DNA of 64,000 bases, from NCBI GenBank assembly GCA_902785825.1, contig CACZZZ010000013.1, positions 1 through 64,000 of the forward strand. The letters run 5' to 3'. The stretch is from an uncultured Bacteroidia bacterium (GTDB lineage: Bacteria > Bacteroidota > Bacteroidia > Bacteroidales > UBA932). The position numbers and the translations under genes are program-made. Of the stretch, positions 6,820 through 16,952 are shown piece by piece. Position 1 is the stretch's first letter; every line of letters starts with the position of its first letter. The notes beneath the pieces were generated by a model. It was not told where the DNA came from. It did not search any database and saw only the letters and a program-made list of their open reading frames with translations.

Positions 6820-7998
6820 TTACACCCCGACAAGATACTTGCTGCCGGGGAGGAGGGAGACGAGCTTCACCGCTACGGCGCTGGAGATGTAGGAGAGGAT
6901 GGCTATCGCGGGGATGGCGATGGAGACGGGGATCGTGGGGTTGGCGACGTCGCCGCCGATGATCCAGGTCGCTATCGGGGCGAGGAAGAACATGTGGACG
7001 AGGTACATGCCGAAGGTCAGCCGGGCGAGGCGGGAGACGAAGCTCTCCTTCCCAGCAGCACCAGCGTTACTCGCCGCAGAAGGAACACCAGCAACACCAG
7101 CACCAGCATCAACAACACCAGCCTTCCCCATCCCTATGCAACTGAACATCAGGAAAAGTCCGAAGGTCTGCATCAGGACGTTTGGCGTGCAGAAGGGCCA
7201 TGACCATTCGATCTCGGGGGTCGGGATAAGGACTCCAGGGGTTCCTTTCAACCAGAAGGACCAGCCTGTGAAGGCGCCTCCGACAAGGAAGCATAAAAGC
7301 CCGACAGTCAGCCGTTTCCGGCGGTCCCAATCGAGATGAAACCGGATATAATGAGCGAGGACGAGGTATCCCAGATAGCCGGAGCAGTACCAGAACGCGC
7401 CGAAATTATTCCAGAAACATTCTCCCCAGAGTTCAGGGGTGATGAGCCTGAACCAAGGGATGAAGGTCGTGAATATGAAGAAGCCCAGGAAGATCCTCTC
7501 GTCTTTCGCGGAGACCTTCTCAAGCCATGGCGAGACCACCGGGATGATGATGTAGAGGCTTATCAGCGGATACATGAACCAGAGGTGACCGGCCATCGAG
7601 GGGAAGTTGAATGGCAGCAGTTTGAGATCCGCCAGGGACTGCTCCCAGGTCATCCCGCCCCAAAGCAGCGGAAGGAAGGTGTAGAGGAGAAGGAAAAACA
7701 CGAACGGGGGAAGGATCCTGCCGAAGCGATGCTTGTAGAACGAGGTCATCGTCTGGCCGGGTTTCATGGGGACGAGCAGGAAGGCCGACACGATCATGAA
7801 GAGCGGCACGGCGGCCCTGCTGACGAAACCGTCATAGAAGGACACCCAAAACCTATTCGATTCATTGGCCAGCATCGAGACGTTCCCGGCCAGTCCGGAA
7901 GAGTCCGCGCCATAGAAATTCTCGCTCGCATGAACCAGCATCACCATCAGGCACGCGACAACCCTGATCCAGTCGATAAACTCGATCCTCTTATTCAT
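6820..7998 (-). CDS. Acyltransferase family 3 membrane protein
   Basis: The protein opens with RIEFIDWIRVVACLMVMLVHA, the N-terminal signature of acyltransferase_3 (OafA-like) proteins, including the catalytic-region His after the first helix. About ten hydrophobic segments follow. Such proteins move O-acetyl or O-succinyl groups onto surface sugars. At about residues 287-318 there is an Ala/Gly/Val-rich low-complexity insertion made of degenerate CACCAGCA-like repeats in the DNA; this loop is absent in most relatives. The frame extends to a TTG at 8004, but the ATG at 7998 is the likelier start. It begins 3 bases after the stop of the DUF6786 gene, so the two are cotranscribed. Confidence 0.8.
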   Translation of the reverse strand: MNKRIEFIDWIRVVACLMVMLVHASENFYGADSSGLAGNVSMLANESNRFWVSFYDGFVSRAAVPLFMIVSAFLLVPMKPGQTMTSFYKHRFGRILPPFVFFLLLYTFLPLLWGGMTWEQSLADLKLLPFNFPSMAGHLWFMYPLISLYIIIPVVSPWLEKVSAKDERIFLGFFIFTTFIPWFRLITPELWGECFWNNFGAFWYCSGYLGYLVLAHYIRFHLDWDRRKRLTVGLLCFLVGGAFTGWSFWLKGTPGVLIPTPEIEWSWPFCTPNVLMQTFGLFLMFSCIGMGKAGVVDAGAGVAGVPSAASNAGAAGKESFVSRLARLTFGMYLVHMFFLAPIATWIIGGDVANPTIPVSIAIPAIAILSYISSAVAVKLVSLLPGSKYLVGV

Positions 7999-8000
7999 AT

Positions 8001-9149
8001 TCAATTAATACTAAGATTGAAAATACCGCGTACGGTGGCAAGATCCGCGCCGAGGACTTCCTTGGCGACGGGGGCGAGGGTCTCGAAGTCTCCTTCGAGG
8101 TGGAAGGTGCATTGCGCATGGGTCAGGCTCTCTCCGGGGGCGAGGGCGGCTCCGGGCGAGGAAGTCTCGATCTCATAGAAAGGACCCATCACCTCGCCGG
8201 TCTCGGTGGGACCGTCGTTGTAGGAATTGATCACATCGCCACCGAAGCAGTCTTCCTGCGGCCCCCATTGGGCATTGACGTAATCCCTTGGCCCTGAGGG
8301 CACTGAGTATTTAAGAATATTCAGGACTCCCTCTCCGGAATCATAGCTTCCGCAAAGGCCGCGGGCGCTCCCGTCCGGAAGGCCGATCTTAGAGCGGAAC
8401 TTTCCGTCGATCCGGAAATATATCATCCCGTCCCGGACGATCAGCCGGTCCGCGGGTATTTTCCCGAAATATTCATCATTGACCTTCTTCCCCTCAAACG
8501 CCTCATTATAAGGGATGAAGACGACGGTCGAGGGGGACGGAGGATACATCCCCAGAAGCCAGACAGACGGCATGCCGGTCTGCTTGGTCCAGGCTTCCTG
8601 TCCGAGGTTTGTCAGGGTGTTGGCGGTGCGATAGGCCACAGGACGGATGCCCTCGGGGAGCATTATTCCCAAAACAGCCTCTATCCCAGCGGCTTCCAGA
8701 AGATTGACCTCCCTGCGTATCCCGATTCGGAACTCCCGTCCGGACGCGTTTTTAAGGACAGTCTCTTTCGTGAATATGGCTTCCGACCCGCTGGCGGATT
8801 CCACCTTGAAAGGTTCGGAATCGATGACGGCAGGAACATCCCAGTTGGCGAAGACCTGCTCCTCCCCCGGCCTAAAGAACCAGGAGAACGGGCCGCCCTC
8901 GGGACCGAGCCAAAAGCGTTCCTCTCCCCCGAACGGATTGAACTGGGGATTCGCGAACCCGGCGGCGATAGCCTTCCGGCTGATCCAGCCGAAACTCTGC
9001 CCCTGAAGGCCGCTGGCCGCCGAGGTCATCACCCTGCCCTGAAACTCAGGCACAACCGACACCCTTGCCATGCCATCCGCCGAGACCAGCTCCACCACAT
9101 TCAACCTATTCGACTTCAGAAAATCCAGATCCTGACCGTATGATCCCAT
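8001..9149 (-). CDS. DUF6786 family protein, mutarotase-like fold
   Basis: The product matches DUF6786 proteins of Bacteroidota: YGQDLDFLK near the start, then VPEFQGRVMTSAA and GQSFGWISR, a phenylalanine-rich GGEERFWLGPEGG block, and NSYNDGP near residue 305. The family is thought to have a galactose-mutarotase-like beta-sandwich; the substrate is unknown. The frame stays open to GTG at 9170, but the -7 box TATATTTG occupies 9170-9177, so that codon would lie at or before the start of transcription. The ATG at 9149 is chosen. No clear signal peptide remains with this start. It heads an operon with the acyltransferase. Confidence 0.75.
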   Translation of the reverse strand: MGSYGQDLDFLKSNRLNVVELVSADGMARVSVVPEFQGRVMTSAASGLQGQSFGWISRKAIAAGFANPQFNPFGGEERFWLGPEGGPFSWFFRPGEEQVFANWDVPAVIDSEPFKVESASGSEAIFTKETVLKNASGREFRIGIRREVNLLEAAGIEAVLGIMLPEGIRPVAYRTANTLTNLGQEAWTKQTGMPSVWLLGMYPPSPSTVVFIPYNEAFEGKKVNDEYFGKIPADRLIVRDGMIYFRIDGKFRSKIGLPDGSARGLCGSYDSGEGVLNILKYSVPSGPRDYVNAQWGPQEDCFGGDVINSYNDGPTETGEVMGPFYEIETSSPGAALAPGESLTHAQCTFHLEGDFETLAPVAKEVLGADLATVRGIFNLSIN

Positions 9150-9169
9150 GTCACAAAGTATTATAAACA

Positions 9170-9208
9170 CAAATATAATAAACTCAAGCCGGAAAATGAC
9201 TATATTTG
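9170..9208. promoter_or_regulatory. Divergent promoter pair
   Basis: Leftward TATATTTG at 9170-9177 serves the DUF6786 gene. Rightward TATATTTG at 9201-9208 serves the metallo-hydrolase at 9228. Both match TAnnTTTG, each about 20 bases from its start codon. Confidence 0.6.
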
Positions 9209-9227
9209 AGAAATAAACCCTGCACTA

Positions 9228-10289
9228 ATGAATATCCGAACCACATTCCTCGCGCTGATAACCATATTATTAACAGCTCTCGGGGCTTCCGCCCAGGAGA
9301 CGCAGAGCCGGCATGCGGTGCCGGGACAGAGATACCTGAAAGAATACTGGGGACGCTCTGATCTTTACCTCCAGCACCAGGCCTTCTACATGCTGGACCT
9401 TGCGGACAAGGCCCTGGATGCGAACCCTCCGGCTTTGAAAATAGGCCGGGAGCGGGAGATGGCAATGCTGATGCTGGACGCCGTGACCCATGAGCCCGCC
9501 CCTATCGACAACCCCGCCGTGCTGGACTACCTCTCCCTGAGGATGAACAAGGTCCTGGAGGATCTGGACAAGCCCCTTAAGGGTAGGAAGTCTTTGAGAA
9601 TCTACAAGTTATACAACTGCGGAATGCTTTTCCGGACCAGGGACCTGACCATCGCCGTGGACCTCAACGGCCGTGACGGGAAGCTCATTCCGGACGACAT
9701 AATGAGGAAGATCGTCGGCCACGTGGACATCCTCTTCTACACCCACAACCATTTCGACCATTGTGACAACCATGTCCGGGACTTCTGCCATAAGGCCGGA
9801 GTGCCGATCTACGCCACGGACGAGATATTCAAAAACGACATCCAGGTCAACCATGTCCGCAAGGACGACCTCTACACCTTCGATGTGGAGCTACCCAAGG
9901 GAAACATCACCGTCAATGTCCTTCCCGGCCACCAGGATGCCGTCCAGAACAACATCTGGATCGTCACCCTCCCGAACGGCAAGGTCGTCGGGGCCACTGG
10001 AGACCAGTGGCTGAGCGGAGGAGAGGACCTTAAATGGCTGAAGGATATTCATTCAAGACTCCCCCGGATCGACGTTCTGGCCATGGACTGCTGGATCCAC
10101 GACTTCGACGAGCATGTGGCGGACTTCAATCCCCGCCTCCTTGTCTCCCAGCACGAGAACGAGATCGGCGCCCACGGGATCGACCACCGGGAGGCCTATT
10201 GGATGACGATATTCAAGAACACGAAAGTCCATCAAAGCCAGACCCCCTGGCTCCTCATGACCTGGGGCGAATGGTTTGACTACAAATAG
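9228..10289 (+). CDS. Secreted MBL-fold metallo-hydrolase
   Basis: A Sec signal peptide covers residues 1-23 (ending LGASAQ). The metal-binding motif of the metallo-beta-lactamase fold is H173-N-H175-F-D177-H178. Later ligands are likely in PGHQDAV and ATGDQW, and a final His in SQHENEIG. The core resembles UlaG-type and phosphodiesterase-type MBL enzymes. A 110-residue N-terminal helical extension precedes the fold. The substrate cannot be read from sequence. It is a single-gene unit: its own promoter lies at 9201 and a strong hairpin follows at 10309. Confidence 0.75.
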   Translation: MNIRTTFLALITILLTALGASAQETQSRHAVPGQRYLKEYWGRSDLYLQHQAFYMLDLADKALDANPPALKIGREREMAMLMLDAVTHEPAPIDNPAVLDYLSLRMNKVLEDLDKPLKGRKSLRIYKLYNCGMLFRTRDLTIAVDLNGRDGKLIPDDIMRKIVGHVDILFYTHNHFDHCDNHVRDFCHKAGVPIYATDEIFKNDIQVNHVRKDDLYTFDVELPKGNITVNVLPGHQDAVQNNIWIVTLPNGKVVGATGDQWLSGGEDLKWLKDIHSRLPRIDVLAMDCWIHDFDEHVADFNPRLLVSQHENEIGAHGIDHREAYWMTIFKNTKVHQSQTPWLLMTWGEWFDYK

Positions 10290-10308
10290 CTATTAATTAG
10301 CATCTTAG

Positions 10309-10350
10309 AAAATGCGCAGGAAAAAAGTTAAACTTTCCCTGCGCATTTTT
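10309..10350 (+). terminator. Terminator after the MBL gene
   Basis: AAAATGCGCAGG and CCTGCGCATTTTT form a GC-rich hairpin followed by T residues, 20 bases past the stop codon. Confidence 0.75.
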
Positions 10351-10449
10351 CATTATTTATGCGTATTTTTAACCTCGAACACAATTAACCACACGATTAT
10401 TTTAACACACAATAACTAATCACACTAAGTTTAACAAACCTATCTTCTT

Positions 10450-13400
10450 ATGCGTACAGTTGTCTCCACAGCTACAAAGCTGCTATTGACCGGACTGTTC
10501 TTATGCTGCACATGGCTTTCCATGTATGCTCAGAACACTATCCGAGGGACAGTCACAGACGAGAATGGTGAGCCCATTATCGGTGCGAGCATCGCTCTTG
10601 TCGAAGATGCCACGAAGGGAACAATTGCTGACCAAAACGGTAATTTCTCCCTTGTCGCCTCACCTGGGAACACCCTCAGGGTCTCTTCTATCGGATTCAA
10701 GACGATTGACATCAAGGTCGGGAACCAGGATGTTATCAACATCGTTCTCGAGAACGACATCGACCTTCTCGAGGATGCCGTCGTCATCGGTTATGGTACC
10801 GCTCGAAAGGCTGACCTGACCGGTTCGACATCCTCCCTCACAGGAGAGCGGATCAAGAACACCAGCTCACCTCAACTCTCCACACAGTTACAGGGCCAGA
10901 TGGCAGGTGTCCAGGTTACCCGCTCAACCGGTGACGCCGGGAGCGGAGCGACTATCCGTGTCCGTGGTATCACGACCATGTCCACTAATGACCCTCTGGT
11001 CATTATCGATGGTATTCCCGGAAGCCTCGGAGATGTGGTTTCTGAGGATGTCCAGGACATCCAGGTCCTTAAGGATGCGGCAAGCGCGGCCATTTATGGA
11101 TCCCGTGCCGCCGCTGGTGTTATCCTGGTCACCACCAAGAGGGCGAAATCAAAGGATTTTCACCTCAACTACAACTTTGAGTATGGTATCGATACCCCAA
11201 CCACCCGTCCGGAATTCGTGAACGCCGTCGAGTGGATGGACGGAGCCAATGAAATGAAATTCAACGACGGCTCCGGAAACAGGTATTCGGATTATGCAAA
11301 GGATTTCCTTGACAGCTATCTTGCGAACCATGAGAAGGATCCCGACAATTATCCCAACACCAACTGGGATAGCTACCTGAGGAAGAACTGGGGACACCAG
11401 CGCCACTCTTTCAACCTGACCGGCGGTACCGAGAAATTGAAGACCAACGTCAGTCTCAATTACTTCAAGTCAGACGATATCCTGGAGAAGGCAAGATACG
11501 ACAAATACAATATCCGTACGGCCAACGACTACCAGATCAACGACTGGATCCACGCTTCTGCCGACATCGCTTTGATCTATTCCAAGAACGATACTCCCTC
11601 CGGAAGCGTGAACTCATATATCCAGAAGGCTCCTATCTATGCCTGCTACTGGGCAGACGGCGAGCTGGCAGATGCCAAGGACGGAGATAACCCCTATGCC
11701 GAGACCTTGCTCCACGGACATAACTTGGGAGAGAATTTCAAGATGACCGGCAAGATCCAACTTGACCTCACCCCGGTGAAGGGTCTCACGATAACTGCCG
11801 CTGCTGCACCCAACTTCTCCTTCTATAAAGGAAAATCGCACAGCAAGTTCTACAAGATGCGCCGCCTCGACGGCTCCTATGTGTCCTCTGCAAAGACATC
11901 GGTCAGCGAGAGCAGAAATGATTCCAGGTCCCTGACGATGCAGTTCTATGCGAACTACAAACTCCTTCTGGGCAACCATTCCTTCGGAGCCATGGCCGGA
12001 TACGAGGACTATACCTACATGTGGGAGAACAATGGTTCATCACGTAACAATTACACCCTGGACAACTATCCATACCTCAACCTCGGTCCTGCCGACTACC
12101 AGTTCAACAGCGGCAATGCCGGACATAACGCTTACCGTTCGGGATTCGGCCGACTGATGTATTCCTTCGCCAACAGGTATCTTCTCCAGGCCAACTTCCG
12201 AGCTGATGGTTCCTCCCGTTTCGCCAAGAGCAACCGCTGGGGATACTTCCCTTCATTCAGCGCCGGTTGGGTAATCTCCGAAGAGCCCTTCTTCAACAAT
12301 CAGGGATTCATGAATTTCCTGAAACTGCGCGCTTCCTGGGGTAAGCTCGGCAACGAGCGTATCGGTTCCGAATTTCCCTACCAGGCTTTGCTGACATTCA
12401 GCACTAATCCAAGGATTCCGAATAATAAGACCGGTGTCAACGATATCGCCCAGACTGCGGCCCAGATCACCTATGCAGTGAACGACATCTCCTGGGAAAC
12501 CACCACGACCTATGGCGCCGGAGTCGACATGAGCATGTTCAACAGCCGTCTCAGACTCTCCTATGACTGGTACTACAAGAAGACCGAAGACATGCTCCTT
12601 ACCATCGGTTTCCCGTCATACTTCGGTTACAACGCTCCGGAAAACAATGCCGCCGATATGTATACCAAGGGATGGGATTTCGAGCTTTCCTGGAATGACC
12701 AAATCGGTGACTTCAGCTATGGCGCCAGCTTCAACCTTTCCGACTACAGGTCAAGGATGGGCTATATGGCGGACAAGCAGAGTTTCTCAGGATCCAAGAT
12801 AACTGAGGAAGGTTCCTACTATCAGGAATGGTATCTCTACCAGAGCATGGGTATTATCCTTAATGAAGCTGCAATGACCGAAAACGGACAGAAGATTCCT
12901 GTCCTTACAGCCAATGACAAGCCGGGATGTATCCGCTATGAAGATATAGACGGTGACGGGAAGATCACTGCTTCCAATGACCGTGTCCGTTCCGGGAACT
13001 CCTTGCCGGAACTGCTCTATGGCGGCTCCATCTGGGCATCATGGAAGGGCTTCGACTTCAATCTCTCATTCCAGGGCATCGGTCATCAGAACGCTTACTG
13101 GTCTTGGGGCTCACAGCCTTATCTCTACACCGCCTACGCCTGCCCGAAGATCCTGCTCGACAGCCATTGGAGCACTGACAACTCCGATGAGGTTAATGCA
13201 AAGGTCAAGTATCCTATGATCACTACCAATACAAGCAACGTATATGCTGCCAGCACTTTCTATCTTTTCAACGGTGCATACTGCCGCGTCAAGAACATCA
13301 CCTTGGGCTATACCATTCCTCAGAATATCACCAGGAAGATCAGCCTCAACAAGGTCAGATTCTATGTCGCCGCAAATGATCTGCCTGCCATGTTCCATAA

Positions 13401-13488
13401 TTATCCGAAGGGTTATGACCCTGAATGGAACAAGACGGGAGACTATATCACCACATCCACAATTTTCGGTGTCAACATTACATTCTAA
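10450..13488 (+). CDS. SusC/RagA-type TonB-dependent outer membrane transporter
   Basis: The 1012-residue protein has a signal peptide (to about residue 27), then a carboxypeptidase-regulatory-like domain (NTIRGTVTDENGEPIIGAS, to about 105). The TonB-contact region VVIGYGT is at 112-118. A plug domain follows (LQGQMAGVQV, IRVRGITTM, PLVIIDGIPG), then a 22-strand barrel ending in TIFGVNITF with the terminal Phe. This is the SusC family, which imports glycan fragments with a surface SusD lipoprotein. The partner starts 12 bases downstream. No hybrid two-component regulator or anti-sigma pair is present, and the leader (10351-10449) shows only a weak TATTTTTA box near 10363. Confidence 0.95.
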   Translation: MRTVVSTATKLLLTGLFLCCTWLSMYAQNTIRGTVTDENGEPIIGASIALVEDATKGTIADQNGNFSLVASPGNTLRVSSIGFKTIDIKVGNQDVINIVLENDIDLLEDAVVIGYGTARKADLTGSTSSLTGERIKNTSSPQLSTQLQGQMAGVQVTRSTGDAGSGATIRVRGITTMSTNDPLVIIDGIPGSLGDVVSEDVQDIQVLKDAASAAIYGSRAAAGVILVTTKRAKSKDFHLNYNFEYGIDTPTTRPEFVNAVEWMDGANEMKFNDGSGNRYSDYAKDFLDSYLANHEKDPDNYPNTNWDSYLRKNWGHQRHSFNLTGGTEKLKTNVSLNYFKSDDILEKARYDKYNIRTANDYQINDWIHASADIALIYSKNDTPSGSVNSYIQKAPIYACYWADGELADAKDGDNPYAETLLHGHNLGENFKMTGKIQLDLTPVKGLTITAAAAPNFSFYKGKSHSKFYKMRRLDGSYVSSAKTSVSESRNDSRSLTMQFYANYKLLLGNHSFGAMAGYEDYTYMWENNGSSRNNYTLDNYPYLNLGPADYQFNSGNAGHNAYRSGFGRLMYSFANRYLLQANFRADGSSRFAKSNRWGYFPSFSAGWVISEEPFFNNQGFMNFLKLRASWGKLGNERIGSEFPYQALLTFSTNPRIPNNKTGVNDIAQTAAQITYAVNDISWETTTTYGAGVDMSMFNSRLRLSYDWYYKKTEDMLLTIGFPSYFGYNAPENNAADMYTKGWDFELSWNDQIGDFSYGASFNLSDYRSRMGYMADKQSFSGSKITEEGSYYQEWYLYQSMGIILNEAAMTENGQKIPVLTANDKPGCIRYEDIDGDGKITASNDRVRSGNSLPELLYGGSIWASWKGFDFNLSFQGIGHQNAYWSWGSQPYLYTAYACPKILLDSHWSTDNSDEVNAKVKYPMITTNTSNVYAASTFYLFNGAYCRVKNITLGYTIPQNITRKISLNKVRFYVAANDLPAMFHNYPKGYDPEWNKTGDYITTSTIFGVNITF

Positions 13489-13500
13489 ATCGAAAGCATC

Positions 13501-15354
13501 ATGAAAAAGATAATTAACTTTATTATAGGAGTTGTAGTTGTCTGCGGTCTTGGTGCCTGCGCCAATCTTGACATTAACCCGCTGTCCGAAGGTTCCAGTG
13601 AAAACTGGTATTCCGATGAGACCGAAATACAGATGTCTCTCAATGACCTTTGGCGTCCCGACTTCTTCCCTATTGACGAAGTGTTCTGGAGTGATGACTG
13701 TTTGTTCAGGGACGGCAGCAATGAGATAACCGCCGGAACGATGACTTCGCAGTCTTCCACCCCGTCCACAAGATGGTCAACCATGTATAAGGGTATTTCC
13801 CGCTCGCAAAAGATCATCGCGGCCCTGGAAGGAGGCAAGGCCACCGGCGTCTCTGAGGCCAAGGTCAAGAGTTTCCTGGGGCAGGCCTACTTTATGATGG
13901 GCTTCGCATACGGAGAACTTACGATGTATTTCGGCGATTGTGTCCTTTCCAAGGCGGACATGACTCTTGATGAAGCCTTTACGGCCTCACGGTCACCTAA
14001 GAGCGAGGTTCTCGCTTATGCCTACGAATGCCTGGACAAGGCGGCTTCCATGCTTCCTGAATCTTATTCCGGCACACAGGTTCCGACCGTCGGAGCAGCC
14101 CTTGGATTCAAGGCCCGCTTCGCTCTATATCACGGAGACTGGGCAACAGCCGTAGATGCCTGCGAAAAGGTAATGGCCATTGCCGACAAGGGAGTTTACA
14201 AGCTTCACGACAATTACCAGGATCTGTTCAAGGCTGACAAGTCAGAAGAGCTTATGTGGTATTTCAAGGGAGACCTGTCACAGAAGGTTGGTATCGGAGT
14301 CATGCTCTCCAACCTCGGCCGAGTTATGATCCGCCAGGTCTCCGGAGGTGCAGCGAACCACAGCCCGAGCGTTCAGCTTGCCTGCGCATACACCTGCATC
14401 GACGGTCTGCCCATCGACGAGTCACCCCTTTACAATCCCAAGGATCCATTCGAGAACCGCGATCCCCGTATGAAGATGACCATCCAGCCGTTCAAGACCG
14501 CATACTCGAAAGACCTTGCGGAATACGAGCAGTCCAAGAAAGATGGCACTTTCCCCCAGAAATATCCTGAGTACATCAACCACGGATACGAGTACAATCC
14601 CAGTCCGTACGCCACGACCGTGTACAGGGTTTCGACCGGAACGATGGTCAACAACACCGATTCCAAGGCCCGCAACCAGCACTCAGCCTACAACGGTCTT
14701 ATGCTGAAGAAATATGTCAAGGATTCCTGGATAGCCAACTGGACTACCACGAAGATCGCTGACAACGTCTATCCCTATCTCCGTTATGCCGAAATCCTCA
14801 TGACTTACATCGAGGCCAAGAACGAATTGGGGACCGTAACACAGGCAGACCTCGACAAGAGTATCAACAAAGTCCGTGAAAGAGCTTACAATGGTAGCGG
14901 GATCGAATATCCGAGAGTGACTGTCGCCTCACAGGCTGAACTGCGCAAGATCATCCGTATGGAACGCCGCGTCGAATTCGCCTGGGAGAATGACCGTTAC
15001 AACTGCCTGCGTCGTTGGGGCATCATGGAGAAGACCCATAATATCCCCATGTATTACCTTAACCGTGCCTGGTCCGGTGGCGCTGACTGGAACGGTAAGG
15101 TGGAAGGCTCCAACAGGACCCTGTCCGCCGACTTCTTGAAACATCTGAAGAACTGGGACGACGGTAATTACCCGTTTGGAGGCATTCCTAAGATCGACGA
15201 GAATGGTATCCCTGACGTCAAGTATATGGAAGACGCCGGCTACATCGTGCCTTTCTATCAGATGCATTTCGAGGCGCCGAAGAACTACCTTTGGCCTATC
15301 CCCGCGGATGATATCCTGGTCAACTCGAATCTCACCCAAAATCCTGGCTGGTAA
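13501..15354 (+). CDS. SusD/RagB-type surface glycan-binding lipoprotein
   Basis: A lipoprotein signal ends at LGAC, so Cys20 is the lipidated residue. TPR-like helices follow, including SFLGQAYFMMGFAYGEL and the LRYAEILMTYIEAKNELG block seen in all SusD proteins. The protein ends LTQNPGW, the typical SusD terminus. At 617 residues it is within the usual range. It caps the SusC barrel and selects the glycan. Its stop codon overlaps the ATG of the first FAD-oxidoreductase gene by one base (TAATG), so the oxidoreductases are translated as part of this transport operon. That coupling suggests their substrates come from the same glycan. Confidence 0.95.
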   Translation: MKKIINFIIGVVVVCGLGACANLDINPLSEGSSENWYSDETEIQMSLNDLWRPDFFPIDEVFWSDDCLFRDGSNEITAGTMTSQSSTPSTRWSTMYKGISRSQKIIAALEGGKATGVSEAKVKSFLGQAYFMMGFAYGELTMYFGDCVLSKADMTLDEAFTASRSPKSEVLAYAYECLDKAASMLPESYSGTQVPTVGAALGFKARFALYHGDWATAVDACEKVMAIADKGVYKLHDNYQDLFKADKSEELMWYFKGDLSQKVGIGVMLSNLGRVMIRQVSGGAANHSPSVQLACAYTCIDGLPIDESPLYNPKDPFENRDPRMKMTIQPFKTAYSKDLAEYEQSKKDGTFPQKYPEYINHGYEYNPSPYATTVYRVSTGTMVNNTDSKARNQHSAYNGLMLKKYVKDSWIANWTTTKIADNVYPYLRYAEILMTYIEAKNELGTVTQADLDKSINKVRERAYNGSGIEYPRVTVASQAELRKIIRMERRVEFAWENDRYNCLRRWGIMEKTHNIPMYYLNRAWSGGADWNGKVEGSNRTLSADFLKHLKNWDDGNYPFGGIPKIDENGIPDVKYMEDAGYIVPFYQMHFEAPKNYLWPIPADDILVNSNLTQNPGW

Positions 15355-16931
15355 TGAATAGGCTATGCGCTTTATTCGCGGCAATAATGGTATTATTCAT
15401 TTTTTGCCGTTGTGATAATTCAGAGTCTGATGTAACCTCCGTAGATGTTTGTGTCTACGGAGGCACATCCGCCTCTGTGACGGCCGCCCGCGCGGCCGCT
15501 GAAGAAGGCTGTGATGTCGTCATAATATGCCCGGACATCGTGCTCGGAGGAATGACCACCGGAGGCTTGGGAGCTACAGACATCGGCAACAAACAGGCTA
15601 TAAGGGGAATGGCCAGAGAGTTTTACCGCGCTCTCGGGAAGCATTATGGAGTTGATGAGCAATGGAAATTCGAGCCGCATGCGGCGAGCGAGATTCTGGA
15701 CAGTTGGGTAGTCAACCCGAAGATAAAGATCTTCAGGGAGTACTATCTGAAAGAAGTGGACAAGAAGGGCACGAGAATCCGGTCAATCACATGCGAGAAC
15801 GCTTCTGGAAAGAAGACAATTAAAGCCAAATGTTTCATTGATTGCACCTACGAGGGAGACCTGATGGCTATGGCCGGAGTGTCTTACCATGTCGGTAGAG
15901 AGGCGAACAGCGTCTATGGGGAGACCCTGAACGGATATCAGCTGAGAGACCTGCATCAATTCAAGGACAATGTGGATCCCTTTGTGGTTCCTGGAGACCC
16001 TTCAAGCGGTCTGTTGTGGGGAATCTCAAAACAAACGCCGAGGGCCCTCGGGGATGGAGACGATTATGTTCAGGCCTACAACTTCAGGCTCTGTTTGTCA
16101 AACGATCCGGCCAACCAGATTCCTTTCACAAAGCCGGATGACTACGATCCCGCCAGATACGAGCTTCTCGCGAGAATAATCCAAGCTGATCCGAATCCAG
16201 TCTATAACATGTATTTCGGATGGACTTTAATGCCTAACGGGAAAACCGATGTGAATAACAAAGGTCCCTTCTCTACAGACATGATCGGAATGAATTATGA
16301 GTATCCGGAAGCCTCATGGGAAAGGAGGAAAGAAATTATCCAAGCTCATAAGAGTTACACTTTAGGCTTGATGTGGTTCTATGTCTCCGATCCCAGAGTC
16401 CCGGCGAGCATGCGGGATGAGATCAAGAAATGGGGCTGGGCCAAAGATGAGTATCCGAAGACCGGTAATTGGACCCATCAGCTTTATATCCGCGAGGCTA
16501 GAAGAATGATCGGAGAATATGTCGCCACTCAGGCGGACTGTGAAGGGAAGGGTAATGTCCAAGACGGTATCGGATATGCCGCCTACACTATGGATTCCCA
16601 CAACTGTGAGCGTCTCGTCATCGAGAAGGACGGTAAGCTTATGGTCAAAAACGAAGGTGACGTCCAGGTGCGCGGTGGTGTGCCTTATTACCCCATATCA
16701 TACCGAAGCATAACTCCTAAACGTGAGGAATGTACAAATCTGCTTGTCCCGGTTTGCCTGTCCTCATCACATATCGCTTACGGTTCAATCAGGATGGAGC
16801 CCGTATTCCTGGAGCTTGGCCAGGTCTCCGGCATGGCCGCGGCAATCGCCGGCAAGAAGCCTGTCCAGACTATCGACATCACTCCTATCCAAGAAAAGGT
16901 TGAATACGGAGACAACCCAAAATATAAATAA
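15354..16931 (+). CDS. FAD-dependent oxidoreductase lipoprotein, paralog 1
   Basis: The protein has a lipoprotein-like leader (hydrophobic to about residue 19, then CRCDN). A Rossmann nucleotide-binding segment follows (VYGGTSASVTAARAAAEEG, about 33-51), then GGMTTGGLGATDIGNK, the hallmark of the PF12831 FAD_oxidored family. The C-terminal CEWL-like block reads NLLVPVCLSSSHIAYGS followed by RMEPVFLELGQ, which completes the FAD site. Members occur in polysaccharide loci of Bacteroidota and Planctomycetota; their substrates are largely unknown. It sits directly after SusD and before a close paralog. A Sec-type lipoprotein signal on a flavoprotein is notable because FAD must then be acquired outside the cytoplasm. 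Confidence 0.85.
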   Translation: MNRLCALFAAIMVLFIFCRCDNSESDVTSVDVCVYGGTSASVTAARAAAEEGCDVVIICPDIVLGGMTTGGLGATDIGNKQAIRGMAREFYRALGKHYGVDEQWKFEPHAASEILDSWVVNPKIKIFREYYLKEVDKKGTRIRSITCENASGKKTIKAKCFIDCTYEGDLMAMAGVSYHVGREANSVYGETLNGYQLRDLHQFKDNVDPFVVPGDPSSGLLWGISKQTPRALGDGDDYVQAYNFRLCLSNDPANQIPFTKPDDYDPARYELLARIIQADPNPVYNMYFGWTLMPNGKTDVNNKGPFSTDMIGMNYEYPEASWERRKEIIQAHKSYTLGLMWFYVSDPRVPASMRDEIKKWGWAKDEYPKTGNWTHQLYIREARRMIGEYVATQADCEGKGNVQDGIGYAAYTMDSHNCERLVIEKDGKLMVKNEGDVQVRGGVPYYPISYRSITPKREECTNLLVPVCLSSSHIAYGSIRMEPVFLELGQVSGMAAAIAGKKPVQTIDITPIQEKVEYGDNPKYK

Positions 16932-16952
16932 ACAGTTTCACAAGTTTATTAC

